Origin: Uliginosibacterium sp.
GTDB lineage: Bacteria; Pseudomonadota; Gammaproteobacteria; Burkholderiales; Rhodocyclaceae
NCBI GenBank assembly: GCA_016718265.1
Contig: JADKDZ010000003.1
Location: 144,001 to 208,000, forward strand
Direction of reading: 5' to 3'
DNA: 64,000 nt
Part shown: positions 25,383 through 34,807 of the stretch, piece after piece
How positions within the stretch are numbered: the stretch's first letter is position 1
How the letters are laid out: every line of letters starts with the position of its first letter
The notes under the pieces: model-generated
What the model saw: only the letters and a program-made list of their open reading frames with translations
Database searches by the model: none
Told to the model about the DNA's origin: nothing
Translations under genes and position numbers: made by a program

Positions 25383-27515
25383 TCAGGCGGGAGCGGTCAG
25401 TGGCAGCATGATTATCATCACCGTCCCACCTGCGGGACGTTGCTCAGCAACGATTTTGCCGCCCAGAAGGCCGCCGACGGTGTTGTGAACCGCGCTCAGT
25501 CCCAAGCCTAGACTGCGCCCCATCCGGGTGTTGTAGAACGGGTCGAAAATCCGTTCGAGCTCGTTCTGTGGGACGCCACAGCCATCGTCTTCGACGCGGA
25601 TCGTCAGGGTTTGTCCGTCCAGACGCCAGTCGAACCAGACATGCCCGGCGCGGCCTTCGAGTCCATGCTCGATCGCATTCTGAGCCAGCTCGTACAGCAG
25701 GTCTGACAATCCATCCGGGAAGCCATTCAGCATGAGCGGGTCCGGCGCCGCCTCATCGGCCACGAGCAGGAATTCAACCGGCAGACTGGCGTAGCGCTGT
25801 CGCAGGGTCGACTGGATCTGGCGTAGAAACTGGCGGAAGTCGAAGTGCAGGCGCAACGCACTCGCATGGGGGGAAGAAGCCTTCCTGAAGTTGGCAAGCA
25901 ACTGGGTCGTCGACGCGAGCCCCTGACCCAGCAAACTGCAACCCTCGGCGACCGACTCGACAAAGTGATCAAGCTCCGACCGGCGAATTGCACCGCTGCC
26001 CAGCGCAGTGCGTACGTTCGCCAGCTCGGTCTCGATCGTCGAGGCCGACATCAGACAGTTTCCCAGCGGGGTATTCAGCTCGTGCGCCACGCTCGCCACC
26101 AGTCGCCCCATCGCCGCCATCTTCTCAGCCTGGAAGAGTTCCTTCTGGGTTTGCTGCAACGAAGCCAGTGCCGTTGCGAGCGCTTCATTGACTTCTCGCA
26201 GCTCACGTGTGCGGCCGTCGACCTGACGCTCCAGACGTTGGCGCGACGACATGCGCTCAATGCCGATGGCGACGACCTCGACCTCATGCATCAACAGCGC
26301 GAGCTCGAAAGCGTCAAAGTTCTCCGCTGCGGCACTGATGGCGATCACGGATCGATCACCCCCGCGTGGGTCGGTCGGGATCACGGCGATCAAGTCGCCA
26401 GCGTGTGCCGCAGGGCCCACCGCCAGGTCCATTGGTGGAAAGCGATCAGCGGGGATGGGGCCTCGCCCTTGCAGCAGATACTCGGCTGCGGCCGGCGCGG
26501 CAAAGCGGACCAGCAGATCGCCTGCTTCGTCGGCTTCGGCGACCAGCGCGAAGCGCAAGCGGGGCACCATGCGTGCAAGGAGCGGGGTGATGCTGTCGAG
26601 CTCGCCAGTGTGGTGAAACCGGTTCAATTCGTCGGAGTTGGCCAGTGAGGTCAGCGCGACGTCTCGGCGGATCATCTCTGGCGGCTCCGTTTCCGGCATT
26701 GCGTTCATGCCGGCTGAGCGACGCGGGATCAGCGTGGGCGGGTAGCGCAAGCGGATCGGCGGGCGTGACGGTTCGTCCATCCGCGCCAGTACGTCATCCA
26801 GTGCTGCCGCTGCCATCTCGGCCAGATGCTGGTCGACCGACGCGATCTGATTGGCGGGTGCGCGTGCGTAGGCGGAGTTATCGAACCCGGTGACCGCAAC
26901 GTCTTGCGGTACCCGCAGGCCATGTTCTGCCAGGCGTGCCATCGCGCCCAGGGCATTCTGGTCATTTCCGGCAAACAACGCGGTGAAGGGGACGCCGCTG
27001 CTCAGCAGTTGCGCGGCTCCTTCGCGGCCGCCCTGGTAGCTGTAGAACGAGCTGCGTTGAAACCGTGCCGGCGACGTGTCCAGACCGCGTTGTGCCAGAA
27101 ATTCTCGCATCGCCGCCTCGCGCTCGGCGACATCAGGCTCGTGCGCATGTCCGACAAAGGCAAACTCCCGGTGCCCCGCTTGATAGAGCGCGTCAAGCGC
27201 CTCAAACGCGCCGGCCCGGTTGTCACACCGAACGAAGCCGGTCGCCGGGTGGGCGTACTGGTAGCCAAGGGCGCACAAGGGCAGGCCGCGTCCCACAATG
27301 CGCTCGACCATGGCCGGGTCGATGGCGTCGAGCAACACCAGCCAGCCCTGCGCGCAGTCGAGTGCAAGGGGTTGATCGTAGATAGACCTTACGTCACCCG
27401 TGCGCAGCGCCAGCAGCCGCACCCCCCGTGCGCGGGCCGCTTGCTGCAAGGCGCCGACCAGCTCGCCGAGGAAAACCCCGGTGACGAATTCAGCCAGAAT
27501 GCCGACAGTGCGCAT
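25383..27515 (-). CDS. Histidine kinase with LacI-type ligand-binding sensor domain
   Basis: 710 residues from MRTVGILAEF, with a GAGGAGG SD 8 bases upstream. Residues ~1-290 are a periplasmic-binding-protein fold as in LacI/GalR regulators ('FTALFAGNDQNALGAM', 'DVAVTGFDNSAYAR', 'LIPRRS'), with no HTH, signal peptide or membrane helix, so the sensor is cytoplasmic. A GAF-like middle (~310-430) and a coiled coil follow. The kinase core has the H-box VAHELNTPLG with His478, N-box 'LAQNAIEHGLEG', G1 'VEDDGCGVP' and 'FDPFYNTRMGRSLGLGLS'. No response regulator is adjacent. It presumably senses a sugar or similar ligand inside the cell. Confidence 0.8.
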   Translation of the reverse strand: MRTVGILAEFVTGVFLGELVGALQQAARARGVRLLALRTGDVRSIYDQPLALDCAQGWLVLLDAIDPAMVERIVGRGLPLCALGYQYAHPATGFVRCDNRAGAFEALDALYQAGHREFAFVGHAHEPDVAEREAAMREFLAQRGLDTSPARFQRSSFYSYQGGREGAAQLLSSGVPFTALFAGNDQNALGAMARLAEHGLRVPQDVAVTGFDNSAYARAPANQIASVDQHLAEMAAAALDDVLARMDEPSRPPIRLRYPPTLIPRRSAGMNAMPETEPPEMIRRDVALTSLANSDELNRFHHTGELDSITPLLARMVPRLRFALVAEADEAGDLLVRFAAPAAAEYLLQGRGPIPADRFPPMDLAVGPAAHAGDLIAVIPTDPRGGDRSVIAISAAAENFDAFELALLMHEVEVVAIGIERMSSRQRLERQVDGRTRELREVNEALATALASLQQTQKELFQAEKMAAMGRLVASVAHELNTPLGNCLMSASTIETELANVRTALGSGAIRRSELDHFVESVAEGCSLLGQGLASTTQLLANFRKASSPHASALRLHFDFRQFLRQIQSTLRQRYASLPVEFLLVADEAAPDPLMLNGFPDGLSDLLYELAQNAIEHGLEGRAGHVWFDWRLDGQTLTIRVEDDGCGVPQNELERIFDPFYNTRMGRSLGLGLSAVHNTVGGLLGGKIVAEQRPAGGTVMIIMLPLTAPA

Positions 27516-27867
27516 GAAGCATGCCTCCTCGTTGCTGCGGAAGTGCGAGCGCCCGGTCTGCCTGAGCGCCGTGCGTAACGTTGTGATGGTGCGCAAGGCG
27601 GCGAGCACACGTCAAGCGCGATTTTGCAGCGAGGCGGGATCGTCGCGGGAAGTCCGTCGGTCCGCGACGAGAAAAGCGCCGCCCGAAGCTTGCGATACTG
27701 CCTGGAGAGCCAATACCCATGCGGCTCTCCAGCCACCTTTATTCGAGCGCGCAAATCGCAGCGGCCCCGCCGCCTTGCCATGGGCGGCGCCCGCGCCAAA
27801 CGTCGCGCGGAGACGAGTCGCCAGCCGGTATAATCCCGCCCTTCCTCAGAATTTCTCCAGGTTTCCT
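27516..27867. other. Intergenic region between sensor kinase and valS
   Basis: About 350 bases between divergent genes. I see no gene, convincing promoter pair, T-box or tRNA-like structure. The overlapping long frames here are extensions of the two flanking genes. Confidence 0.5.
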
Positions 27868-30723
27868 ATGGAACTCGCCAAGAGCTTTGAGCCGGCCGAT
27901 ATCGAATCGCGCTGGTACCCGCAATGGGAGCAGTCCGGTTACTTTGGCGCCGGGCTCGATACCAGCAAGCCCGCCGACCAATCCTTCTGCATCCTGCTGC
28001 CGCCGCCGAACGTGACCGGCTCGTTGCACATGGGTCATGGCTTCAACCAGACCATCATGGATGCGCTGACCCGCTACCACCGCATGAGCGGCGCCAACAC
28101 GCTGTGGCAGCCGGGTACCGACCACGCCGGTATCGCCACCCAGATGGTGGTCGAGCGCAAGCTCGAAGGCGAAGGCGTGTCGCGCCATGATCTCGGTCGC
28201 GCCAAGTTCATCGAGAAGGTGTGGGAGTGGAAGGAATACTCCGGCAACACCATCACTCGCCAGATGCGCCGCCTCGGCACCTCACCGGACTGGAAGCGCG
28301 AGCGCTTCACCATGGATGCGGGCCTGTCCAAGATCGTGACCGAAACCTTCGTCCGCCTCTACAACGAAGGCCTGATCTACCGCGGCAAGCGCCTGGTGAA
28401 CTGGGACCCGAAGCTCGGCACAGCGGTCTCCGACCTGGAAGTGATCAGCGAGGAAGAAGACGGTTTCCTCTGGCACCTGAACTACCCGCTGGCCGATGGC
28501 TCGGGCCATTTGACGGTGGCGACCACGCGGCCGGAAACCATGCTCGGCGATACCGCCGTCATGGTCCATCCCGAAGACGAGCGCTACAAGCACCTCATCG
28601 GCAAGATGATCCGCCTGCCGCTCTCCTCCACGCAGGGCGACGCGCTGGACGCCGCGCATTGGCGGCACATCCCGATCATTGCCGACGACTACGTCGACAA
28701 GGAATTCGGCACCGGCTGCGTCAAGGTGACCCCGGCGCATGACTTCAACGACTATGCCGTCGGCCAGCGTCACCACCTGCCGATGATCTCGGTGCTCTCG
28801 CTCGACGCCAAGATCAACGACAACGCCCCCTCGCGCTACCACGGGCTGGACCGTTTCGAAGCGCGCAAGCAGATCGTCGCCGACTTCGAAACCCTCGGCC
28901 TGCTCGGCGAGATCAAGCCGCACAAGCTGCAAGTGCCGCGTGGCGACCGCTCCGGCGTCATCGTCGAGCCCATGCTCACCGATCAGTGGTTCGTGGCCGT
29001 CAACAAGCCCGGCCGGGATGGCAAGAGCATCGGCCAGAAGGCGATCGACGTTGTTGAATCCGGCGAAGTGAAGTTCGTGCCCGAGAACTGGGTGAACACC
29101 TATTACTCCTGGATGCGTAACCTGCAGGATTGGTGCATCTCGCGCCAGCTGTGGTGGGGCCACCAGATTCCCGCCTGGCATGGCGTCAATGGCCGCGTCT
29201 GGGTGGCCCACGACGAAGTCGAAGCCGCCGCCATGGCCGCCAAAGATGGCTATACCGGCACGCTCACCCGCGATAACGACGTACTCGACACCTGGTACTC
29301 CTCCGCCCTGTGGCCGTTCAGCACCCTGGACTGGACGCCGGAGTGGCCGGAGAAGTCGAACCCGGCAATGGATCTCTACCTGCCGTCTTCGGTGCTGGTC
29401 ACCGGCTTTGACATCATCTTCTTCTGGGTCGCCCGGATGATCATGATGACCAAGCACATCACCGGCAAGATCCCGTTCAAGCACGTGTATGTGCATGGCC
29501 TGATCCGTGATGCGGAAGGCCAGAAGATGAGCAAGTCCAAGGGCAACGTGCTTGACCCGATCGACCTCATCGACGGCATCGGCCTGGACGAACTCATCGC
29601 CAAGCGCACCACCGGCCTGATGAACCCGAAGCAGGCGGCGCAGATCGAGAAGAAAACGCGCAAAGAGTACCCGGAAGGCATTCCGTCGTTCGGCACCGAT
29701 GCGCTGCGTTTCACCTTCGCCAGCCTTGCCTCGCCGGGCCGCGATATCAAGTTCGACATGCATCGCTGCGAGGGCTACCGTAACTTCTGCAACAAGCTGT
29801 GGAACGCCACCCGCTTCGTGCTGATGAATTGCGAAGGCAAGGATTGCGGGCTGGAGAACCACAAGGTCAATGCGTGTGATGGTCAGTACCTGAGCTTCTC
29901 CTTCGCCGACCGCTGGATGACCAGCCGCCTGCAGCGTGCCGAAGCCGATATCGCGCAGAATTTTGCCGAATACCGCCTGGATCTGGCTGCGCGCACGATC
30001 TACGAGCTGGTCTGGGACGAGTACTGCGACTGGTATCTGGAGCTTGCCAAGGTGCAGATCCAGAACGGCGATGAAGCCCAGCAACGTGGCACCCGCCGCA
30101 CCCTGGTCCGTGTGTTGGAAACCATCCTGCGCCTGGCGCATCCGCTGATCCCCTTCATCACCGAAGAGCTGTGGCAGACCGTCTCGGTCATCGCCGGTCG
30201 CAAGAGCACGGATTTCATCGGCACCGCGAGCTACCCGACCTGTGCGCCGGAACGCATCGACGAAGCATCGGAAGCCAAGGTCGCGCAACTGAAGGATCTC
30301 ATCAACGCCTGCCGCAGCCTGCGTAGCGAGATGAACCTCTCGCCCGCCACCAAGGTGCCGCTGCTGGTCGCGGGTGACACCGCCACGATCCAGCTGTTCG
30401 GGCCGTATCTCGCGGCGATGGCCAAGCTCTCGGAAGTCACCGCCGTTGGTGCCGAGTTGCCGCAATCGCCCGCGCCCGTCCAGGTGGTTGGCGAGTTCCG
30501 CTGCATGCTCAAGATCGAGATTGACGTTGCCGCCGAGCGCGAGCGTATCGGCAAAGAGATCGCCCGCATCGACAACGAAGTCAGCAAAGCCAACGCCAAG
30601 CTCGGCAACGAGAGCTTCGTCGCCCGCGCCCCGGCCGCTGTGGTCGAGCAAGAGAAAAAGCGCCTCGCCGACTTTGTCAGCACGCTGGAGAAACTGCGCG
30701 AGCAGCTTGCCCGGTTGGCTTGA
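27868..30723 (+). CDS. valS: Valyl-tRNA synthetase
   Basis: 951 residues, class I synthetase of normal length. HIGH motif as HMGH (54-57) within 'PPPNVTGSLHMGHGFNQ'. KMSKS at 553-557. Editing (CP1) domain visible with 'TTRPETMLGDTAVMVHP'. The C-terminal coiled coil ('AAERERIGKEIARIDNEVS') that contacts tRNA is present. Start at MELAKSFEPADIE. A strong terminator follows the stop. Confidence 0.97.
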   Translation: MELAKSFEPADIESRWYPQWEQSGYFGAGLDTSKPADQSFCILLPPPNVTGSLHMGHGFNQTIMDALTRYHRMSGANTLWQPGTDHAGIATQMVVERKLEGEGVSRHDLGRAKFIEKVWEWKEYSGNTITRQMRRLGTSPDWKRERFTMDAGLSKIVTETFVRLYNEGLIYRGKRLVNWDPKLGTAVSDLEVISEEEDGFLWHLNYPLADGSGHLTVATTRPETMLGDTAVMVHPEDERYKHLIGKMIRLPLSSTQGDALDAAHWRHIPIIADDYVDKEFGTGCVKVTPAHDFNDYAVGQRHHLPMISVLSLDAKINDNAPSRYHGLDRFEARKQIVADFETLGLLGEIKPHKLQVPRGDRSGVIVEPMLTDQWFVAVNKPGRDGKSIGQKAIDVVESGEVKFVPENWVNTYYSWMRNLQDWCISRQLWWGHQIPAWHGVNGRVWVAHDEVEAAAMAAKDGYTGTLTRDNDVLDTWYSSALWPFSTLDWTPEWPEKSNPAMDLYLPSSVLVTGFDIIFFWVARMIMMTKHITGKIPFKHVYVHGLIRDAEGQKMSKSKGNVLDPIDLIDGIGLDELIAKRTTGLMNPKQAAQIEKKTRKEYPEGIPSFGTDALRFTFASLASPGRDIKFDMHRCEGYRNFCNKLWNATRFVLMNCEGKDCGLENHKVNACDGQYLSFSFADRWMTSRLQRAEADIAQNFAEYRLDLAARTIYELVWDEYCDWYLELAKVQIQNGDEAQQRGTRRTLVRVLETILRLAHPLIPFITEELWQTVSVIAGRKSTDFIGTASYPTCAPERIDEASEAKVAQLKDLINACRSLRSEMNLSPATKVPLLVAGDTATIQLFGPYLAAMAKLSEVTAVGAELPQSPAPVQVVGEFRCMLKIEIDVAAERERIGKEIARIDNEVSKANAKLGNESFVARAPAAVVEQEKKRLADFVSTLEKLREQLARLA

Positions 30724-30746
30724 GTGTTCGCCGAGACCGCACCACG

Positions 30747-30768
30747 ACCGCCTTAGGGCGGTTTTTTT
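30747..30768 (+). terminator. Terminator of valS
   Basis: 6-bp stem (accgcc / ggcggt) with a TTAG loop followed by a run of T, 23 bases after the stop. Confidence 0.9.
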
Positions 30769-30906
30769 ATTTCTCGGCAATCCACCCAAAGGCTCCAAGC
30801 ACGCCGCAACATATCAGCGCACCGGCGTGGCAAGCGCGTCGCAAGCATGCACCAATACAGGGCGCTGATACGCCGAAGCCCCTGCGAACACCGCGTGATC
30901 TGGTCC

Positions 30907-30924
30907 TTGGCACGCTTCTCGCAA
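30907..30924 (+). promoter_or_regulatory. Candidate sigma-54 promoter, first ATP-grasp operon
   Basis: TTGGCACGCTTCTCGCAA: a perfect -24 half (TGGCACG) and a -12 half TCGCA with one mismatch to TTGCW, at correct spacing. It lies about 40 bases before the GTG start at 30965. A similar element precedes the second locus. Confidence 0.5.
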
Positions 30925-30964
30925 GAGTTCTTCCACCAACGATAAGAACGATCAGGTACGAACA

Positions 30965-32413
30965 GTGGCTACGATCACAGAGACAAATCCGGTCCCGACA
31001 AATGCGCGTTTCTTCGATGAGATGAACACGGCCAGCGGGGATGTGCGGGCGCATTACAACGGCTACGTGAGCTGGTTCGATGGCATGAGCCCCGAACGCA
31101 TGACGCGCAAGCGTCAGGAGGCCGATGCCTTGTTTCATCGCTCCGGCATCACCTTTGCCGTGTATGGCGACGAAGCCGGCGCCGAGCGCCTGATTCCCTT
31201 CGATGTGATCCCGCGGGTCATTCCAGCGCTTGAGTGGCGAGCCCTGGCGGACGGGTTGCGTCAGCGGGTCAAGGCCTTGAATGCCTTCATCCACGACATC
31301 TACCACGATCAGGAAATCCTCAAGGCGGGCCGCGTGCCGGCCGAGCAGGTGCTCTCGAATGCCCAGTATCGGCCCGAGATGCAAGGCGTGGATGTGCCCA
31401 ACAATATCTACGCGGCGATTGCCGGGGTCGATATCGTGCGTGCCGGTGCGGGCGAGTTTTACGTGCTGGAGGACAACCTCCGGGTACCCTCCGGCGTGAG
31501 CTACATGATCGAGAACCGCAAGATGATGATGCGGCTCTTTCCGGAGCTCTTCGCAAAGAATCGCGTCGCACCCGTCGAGCATTATCCCGATCTGCTGCTG
31601 GATACCTTGCGCGCCGTGGCGCCCAAGGGGGTGCTCGATCCGACGGTGGTTGTACTCACGCCCGGCAGCTTTAATAGCGCCTACTTTGAACACGCATTTC
31701 TCGCTCAGCAAATGGGCGTTGAGCTGGTAGAAGGGCAAGACCTCTTTGTGCGCGACGAGCAGGTTTTCATGCGCACGACGCAGGGCCCGCAGCGTGTGGA
31801 TGTCATTTACCGCCGCATCGATGATGATTTCCTTGATCCGCTCGCCTTCCGGCCCGACTCCATGCTGGGCGTGCCGGGCTTGCTCTCGGCGTATCGCGCC
31901 GGCAACGTGACGCTGTCGAACGCCATCGGCACCGGAGTTGCGGATGACAAATCGATCTATCCGTATGTGGGCGAGATGGTGCGTTTCTATCTGGGCGAAG
32001 AGCCCATTCTGAATAACGTGCCGACCTACATGCTGAGGAAGCCCGACGATCTGGCCTATGCGCTGGACCATCTGTCCGAGCTGGTCGTCAAGGAAGTTCA
32101 TGGCGCTGGCGGCTACGGCATGCTGGTCGGGCCTGCCTCGACCAAGGCCCAGATCGAAGACTTCCGCCTGCGCATTCTGGCGTCGCCCGAGAAATACATC
32201 GCCCAGCCCACACTTTCGCTGTCGACCTGCCCGACCTTCGTGGATGCGGGCATAGCGCCGCGCCACATTGACCTGCGCCCCTTTGTGCTCTCTGGCAACG
32301 ACGTGCGCTTCGTGCCGGGCGGGCTGACCCGCGTGGCATTGAAAGAGGGGTCATTGGTGGTCAATTCGTCGCAAGGTGGTGGCACCAAAGACACCTGGGT
32401 TCTGGAGGAATAA
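30965..32413 (+). CDS. Circularly permuted ATP-grasp protein (DUF404/DUF407 type)
   Basis: 482 residues from a GTG start. Landmarks of the circularly permuted ATP-grasp type 2 family are 'NAFIHDIYHDQEILKAG', 'FYVLEDNLRVPSGVSYMIENR', 'VLTPGSFNSAYFEHAFLAQQ', 'VDVIYRRIDDDFLDP', 'NAIGTGVADDK' and 'LVVKEVHGAGGYGMLVGP'. Such enzymes are predicted to form peptide or amide bonds with ATP and nearly always pair with an alpha-E protein, as here 2 bases downstream. The target is unknown. Confidence 0.9.
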   Translation: MATITETNPVPTNARFFDEMNTASGDVRAHYNGYVSWFDGMSPERMTRKRQEADALFHRSGITFAVYGDEAGAERLIPFDVIPRVIPALEWRALADGLRQRVKALNAFIHDIYHDQEILKAGRVPAEQVLSNAQYRPEMQGVDVPNNIYAAIAGVDIVRAGAGEFYVLEDNLRVPSGVSYMIENRKMMMRLFPELFAKNRVAPVEHYPDLLLDTLRAVAPKGVLDPTVVVLTPGSFNSAYFEHAFLAQQMGVELVEGQDLFVRDEQVFMRTTQGPQRVDVIYRRIDDDFLDPLAFRPDSMLGVPGLLSAYRAGNVTLSNAIGTGVADDKSIYPYVGEMVRFYLGEEPILNNVPTYMLRKPDDLAYALDHLSELVVKEVHGAGGYGMLVGPASTKAQIEDFRLRILASPEKYIAQPTLSLSTCPTFVDAGIAPRHIDLRPFVLSGNDVRFVPGGLTRVALKEGSLVVNSSQGGGTKDTWVLEE

Positions 32414-32415
32414 AC

Positions 32416-33363
32416 ATGCTCAGCCGTACCGCCGATCACCTGTACTGGATGGCTCGCTACATTGAGCGTGCCGAAAATCTGGCCCGTATGCTCGATGTCA
32501 ACAATCGCATGCAGCTCTTGCCGCAGAGCGAACGTGAAGTCGAACGCCTGTGGCGCGAGACGCTGGATTCCGTTGGCGTGCTCGATAGCTACTACGCCAG
32601 CCACGAGAATCGTGTCGTGCCGTCTGAAGTCGTACACTTCATGGCGCTGGATCGCAAGAATCCTGGAAGCATTTATTCATGCCTGCGCGCCGCCCGTGAG
32701 AACGCGCACGCGGTGCGCGGAACGCTGACTTCTGAGCTGTGGGAGACTATCAACGCGACCTGGCTTGAGCTTAGAGGCTATGACATCAGTCAGATGGGCG
32801 CGGATGAGCTGGATGCCTTCTTCGAGTGGGTGAAGCTGCGCTCACATCAGTTCCGTGGCGTGTCTTTTGCCACCATGATGCGCGACGAGGCCAACTGCTT
32901 CCTGCGCTTGGGGACCTTCATCGAAAGGGCTGACAATACCGCACGCATTCTGGACGTGAAGTACAACTTCATCGCCGAGGCACCCCGAAGAGACGATGCG
33001 GGGGAATACTATCAGTGGAGCGCCTTGCTGCACTCCGTGTCCGCGTTCGAGATCTATCGCAAGGCCTACCGCGACCAGATCACGCCAGCCCGGGTTGCCG
33101 AGTTGCTGGTCCTGCGCAATGACATGCCGCGCTCCCTGGCGTACTGCACGTCCGAGATGACGGCTTTTCTCGAAACAGTCGCCAACCAGCGCTCCAAAGA
33201 GACGCAGCGCCGCAGTGGCGAGCTCGCCGCCAGCTTGCGTTATGGCCGTATCGATGATGTGCTTGAAACTGGCTTACACCAGTATCTGACCCGGTTCATT
33301 GTTCGCATTAATGACATCGGCAATAGAATTGCCAGCGACTTCCTCCTGCCTGTCACGGCCTGA
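32416..33363 (+). CDS. Alpha-E domain protein (DUF403)
   Basis: 315 residues, entirely helical. The family hallmark is the N terminus 'MLSRTADHLYWMARYIERAE'; 'NCFLRLGTFIERADNTARILD' repeats that pattern. Alpha-E proteins accompany circularly permuted ATP-grasp ligases and transglutaminases in many proteobacteria. The biochemical role is unknown. Tightly spaced on both sides in the operon. Confidence 0.9.
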   Translation: MLSRTADHLYWMARYIERAENLARMLDVNNRMQLLPQSEREVERLWRETLDSVGVLDSYYASHENRVVPSEVVHFMALDRKNPGSIYSCLRAARENAHAVRGTLTSELWETINATWLELRGYDISQMGADELDAFFEWVKLRSHQFRGVSFATMMRDEANCFLRLGTFIERADNTARILDVKYNFIAEAPRRDDAGEYYQWSALLHSVSAFEIYRKAYRDQITPARVAELLVLRNDMPRSLAYCTSEMTAFLETVANQRSKETQRRSGELAASLRYGRIDDVLETGLHQYLTRFIVRINDIGNRIASDFLLPVTA

Positions 33364-33377
33364 CCGGAGAGCATGCC

Positions 33378-34181
33378 ATGCAGTACACCATCCGTCACGA
33401 AACCCGTTGCCACTTTGACAGCCCGGCGAGCTACAGCATCCGCAATCTGCGCATTACACCGCGTGAAGAGGCCGGTCTGCGCGTCACGAACTGGCATGTC
33501 AGTACACCCGCGCGCAGCCGTCGCAGTGTTGATGCCTGGGGTAACACCACCCACCTGCTGACGCTGACCGAGCCGCATGAGGAAGTGCGGATCGTCGTCA
33601 CCGGCGTGGTGGATGTGCCAGACAATACCAACGCGATCTTGGGCCGTGAGGGATCCACGATTGCCCCAGAGATTTTTCTGGCAACGACGCGCTTGACTGA
33701 GCCGGGGGCCGAGTTGATCGCCTTTGCGCTGAGCAGCCTCGCTCCCCCACAGCATACGATCCCTGGCGTGCTGGCGTGCCTGGAGCACCTGCGGCAGGTG
33801 GTGCGGCCAGCACCTTCGTCCGGCGACGCTTTGCGTGGCGCTGTGGCGAGTTTTGATCGACATAGCGCCAACCTGCCTGACACCGTTCACCTGCTGCTGG
33901 CGATCTGCCGCGCAGCAGGCTTGCCCGCGCGCTTCGTCAGTGGTTATCAGCTGGTCGACAAGCCGAGCGAGTATGCCTGGGCGGATGTCTGGCTGGAGGA
34001 TGCCGGTGGCTGGGTCAGCTTCGATGTGCGCCGCGCCCGGCTGGCGAATGGCTGTCAGGTCAGGCTCGCTGTCGGTCGCGACTATCTGGATGCTTGCCCG
34101 ATGCGGGCGGCCCACCAGGCGGGGGGCACGAGGAAGTGCGCGTCACGGTCAGTACGTCGTCATGAGACGTCCCATGACTGA
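33378..34181 (+). CDS. Transglutaminase-like protein, active site lost, 3' frameshift
   Basis: 267 residues as read. It has the N-terminal domain of these transglutaminases ('YTIRHETRCHFDSPASYSIR') and the core folds 'CRAAGLPARFVSGYQ' and 'GWVSFDVRR'. The catalytic Cys position (family GVCQDFAH) reads NLPDTVH at 165-171, and the catalytic His is Tyr199 (EYAW for SHAW). Only Asp216 remains, so it is probably not an enzyme. After residue ~251 the frame looks wrong: one extra G in the six-G run at 34121-34126 would give the expected GGHEEVRVTVSTSS ending at TGA 34163-34165. Third gene of the operon. Confidence 0.75.
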   Translation: MQYTIRHETRCHFDSPASYSIRNLRITPREEAGLRVTNWHVSTPARSRRSVDAWGNTTHLLTLTEPHEEVRIVVTGVVDVPDNTNAILGREGSTIAPEIFLATTRLTEPGAELIAFALSSLAPPQHTIPGVLACLEHLRQVVRPAPSSGDALRGAVASFDRHSANLPDTVHLLLAICRAAGLPARFVSGYQLVDKPSEYAWADVWLEDAGGWVSFDVRRARLANGCQVRLAVGRDYLDACPMRAAHQAGGTRKCASRSVRRHETSHD

Positions 34182-34266
34182 CTGCTCAAGCAGGATGGCG
34201 CCTTCTAGAAGGCTGCTCACGAGTTCTTAGTGGTCATGCGGAACCTGGTCCAGGCGCCCGTTCATG

Positions 34267-34341
34267 CTTCGACAGGCTCAGCACGAACGGGGTTTGCGCC
34301 CCGCGAAATCCTCCGAGCCGTTCGCCCTGAGCCTGTAGAAG
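34267..34341. repeat. Palindromic REP-like element
   Basis: Left arm 34267-34290 (cttcgacaggctcagcacga...) and right arm 34318-34341 (ccgttcgccctgagcctgta...) are inverted copies with a few mismatches around a 27-base spacer. Elements with this CTTCGACAGGCTCAG core are scattered between genes in many proteobacterial genomes. It lies between two convergent genes, where it may act as a terminator. Confidence 0.75.
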
Positions 34342-34379
34342 GGTGAGTAGACGCCAAAGAAGAGATCGTGGGCAGCTTC

Positions 34380-34715
34380 TCAGGGCACCGGGCGCAGCCT
34401 GGGGGCGCACCAGCTGCGCTGATCGGCCGGCGAGAACCCCGGGCAACGTGCCGCGTCGCTCCGTGGCAACACCAGATAGACCGGCTGGCTGGCGTGCAGG
34501 GCGAAATAGGCCTGATCGTCTTCGCCACGCAGCCACCACTCCCCCGAGCCCGGGTTCTCTTCCGTCACGCGGAAGCTGAACATTGAGGATTCTGGCGGGA
34601 TGAAGAAGGCGCGACTCGTCGCAGCACGCCAGGCGTTCTGCGGTGCCTGGGTGAGCGTGAGGCCGATGAGGGTCAGCCCCAGCGCAGCCAGGCTCAGCGC
34701 GCGGATCACACGCAT
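34380..34715 (-). CDS. Small secreted protein, unknown function
   Basis: 111 residues from MRVIRALSLAALGLTLIG, a signal peptide or N-terminal membrane anchor. The rest contains 'MFSFRVTEENPGSGEWWLRG', 'DDQAYFALHASQPVYLVLPR' and two Cys near the end. No family recognised. A GAGAG SD precedes the start. The longer frame to 34844 overlaps the hydrolase gene end and is rejected. Confidence 0.55.
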   Translation of the reverse strand: MRVIRALSLAALGLTLIGLTLTQAPQNAWRAATSRAFFIPPESSMFSFRVTEENPGSGEWWLRGEDDQAYFALHASQPVYLVLPRSDAARCPGFSPADQRSWCAPRLRPVP

Positions 34716-34807
34716 CGTAGGGACTCTCTTTCTGTCGGCCGGCTGGCCGGTCTCTCTCGTGAGCAGGATATTACGATCCCCGCTCGCCGCATCCAAGCTG
34801 CTGGCGA

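Noticed and set aside
28282..30798. 838-codon minus-strand frame opposite valS
   Set aside because: Antisense shadow of valS with repetitive Gly/Asp/Arg/His composition.
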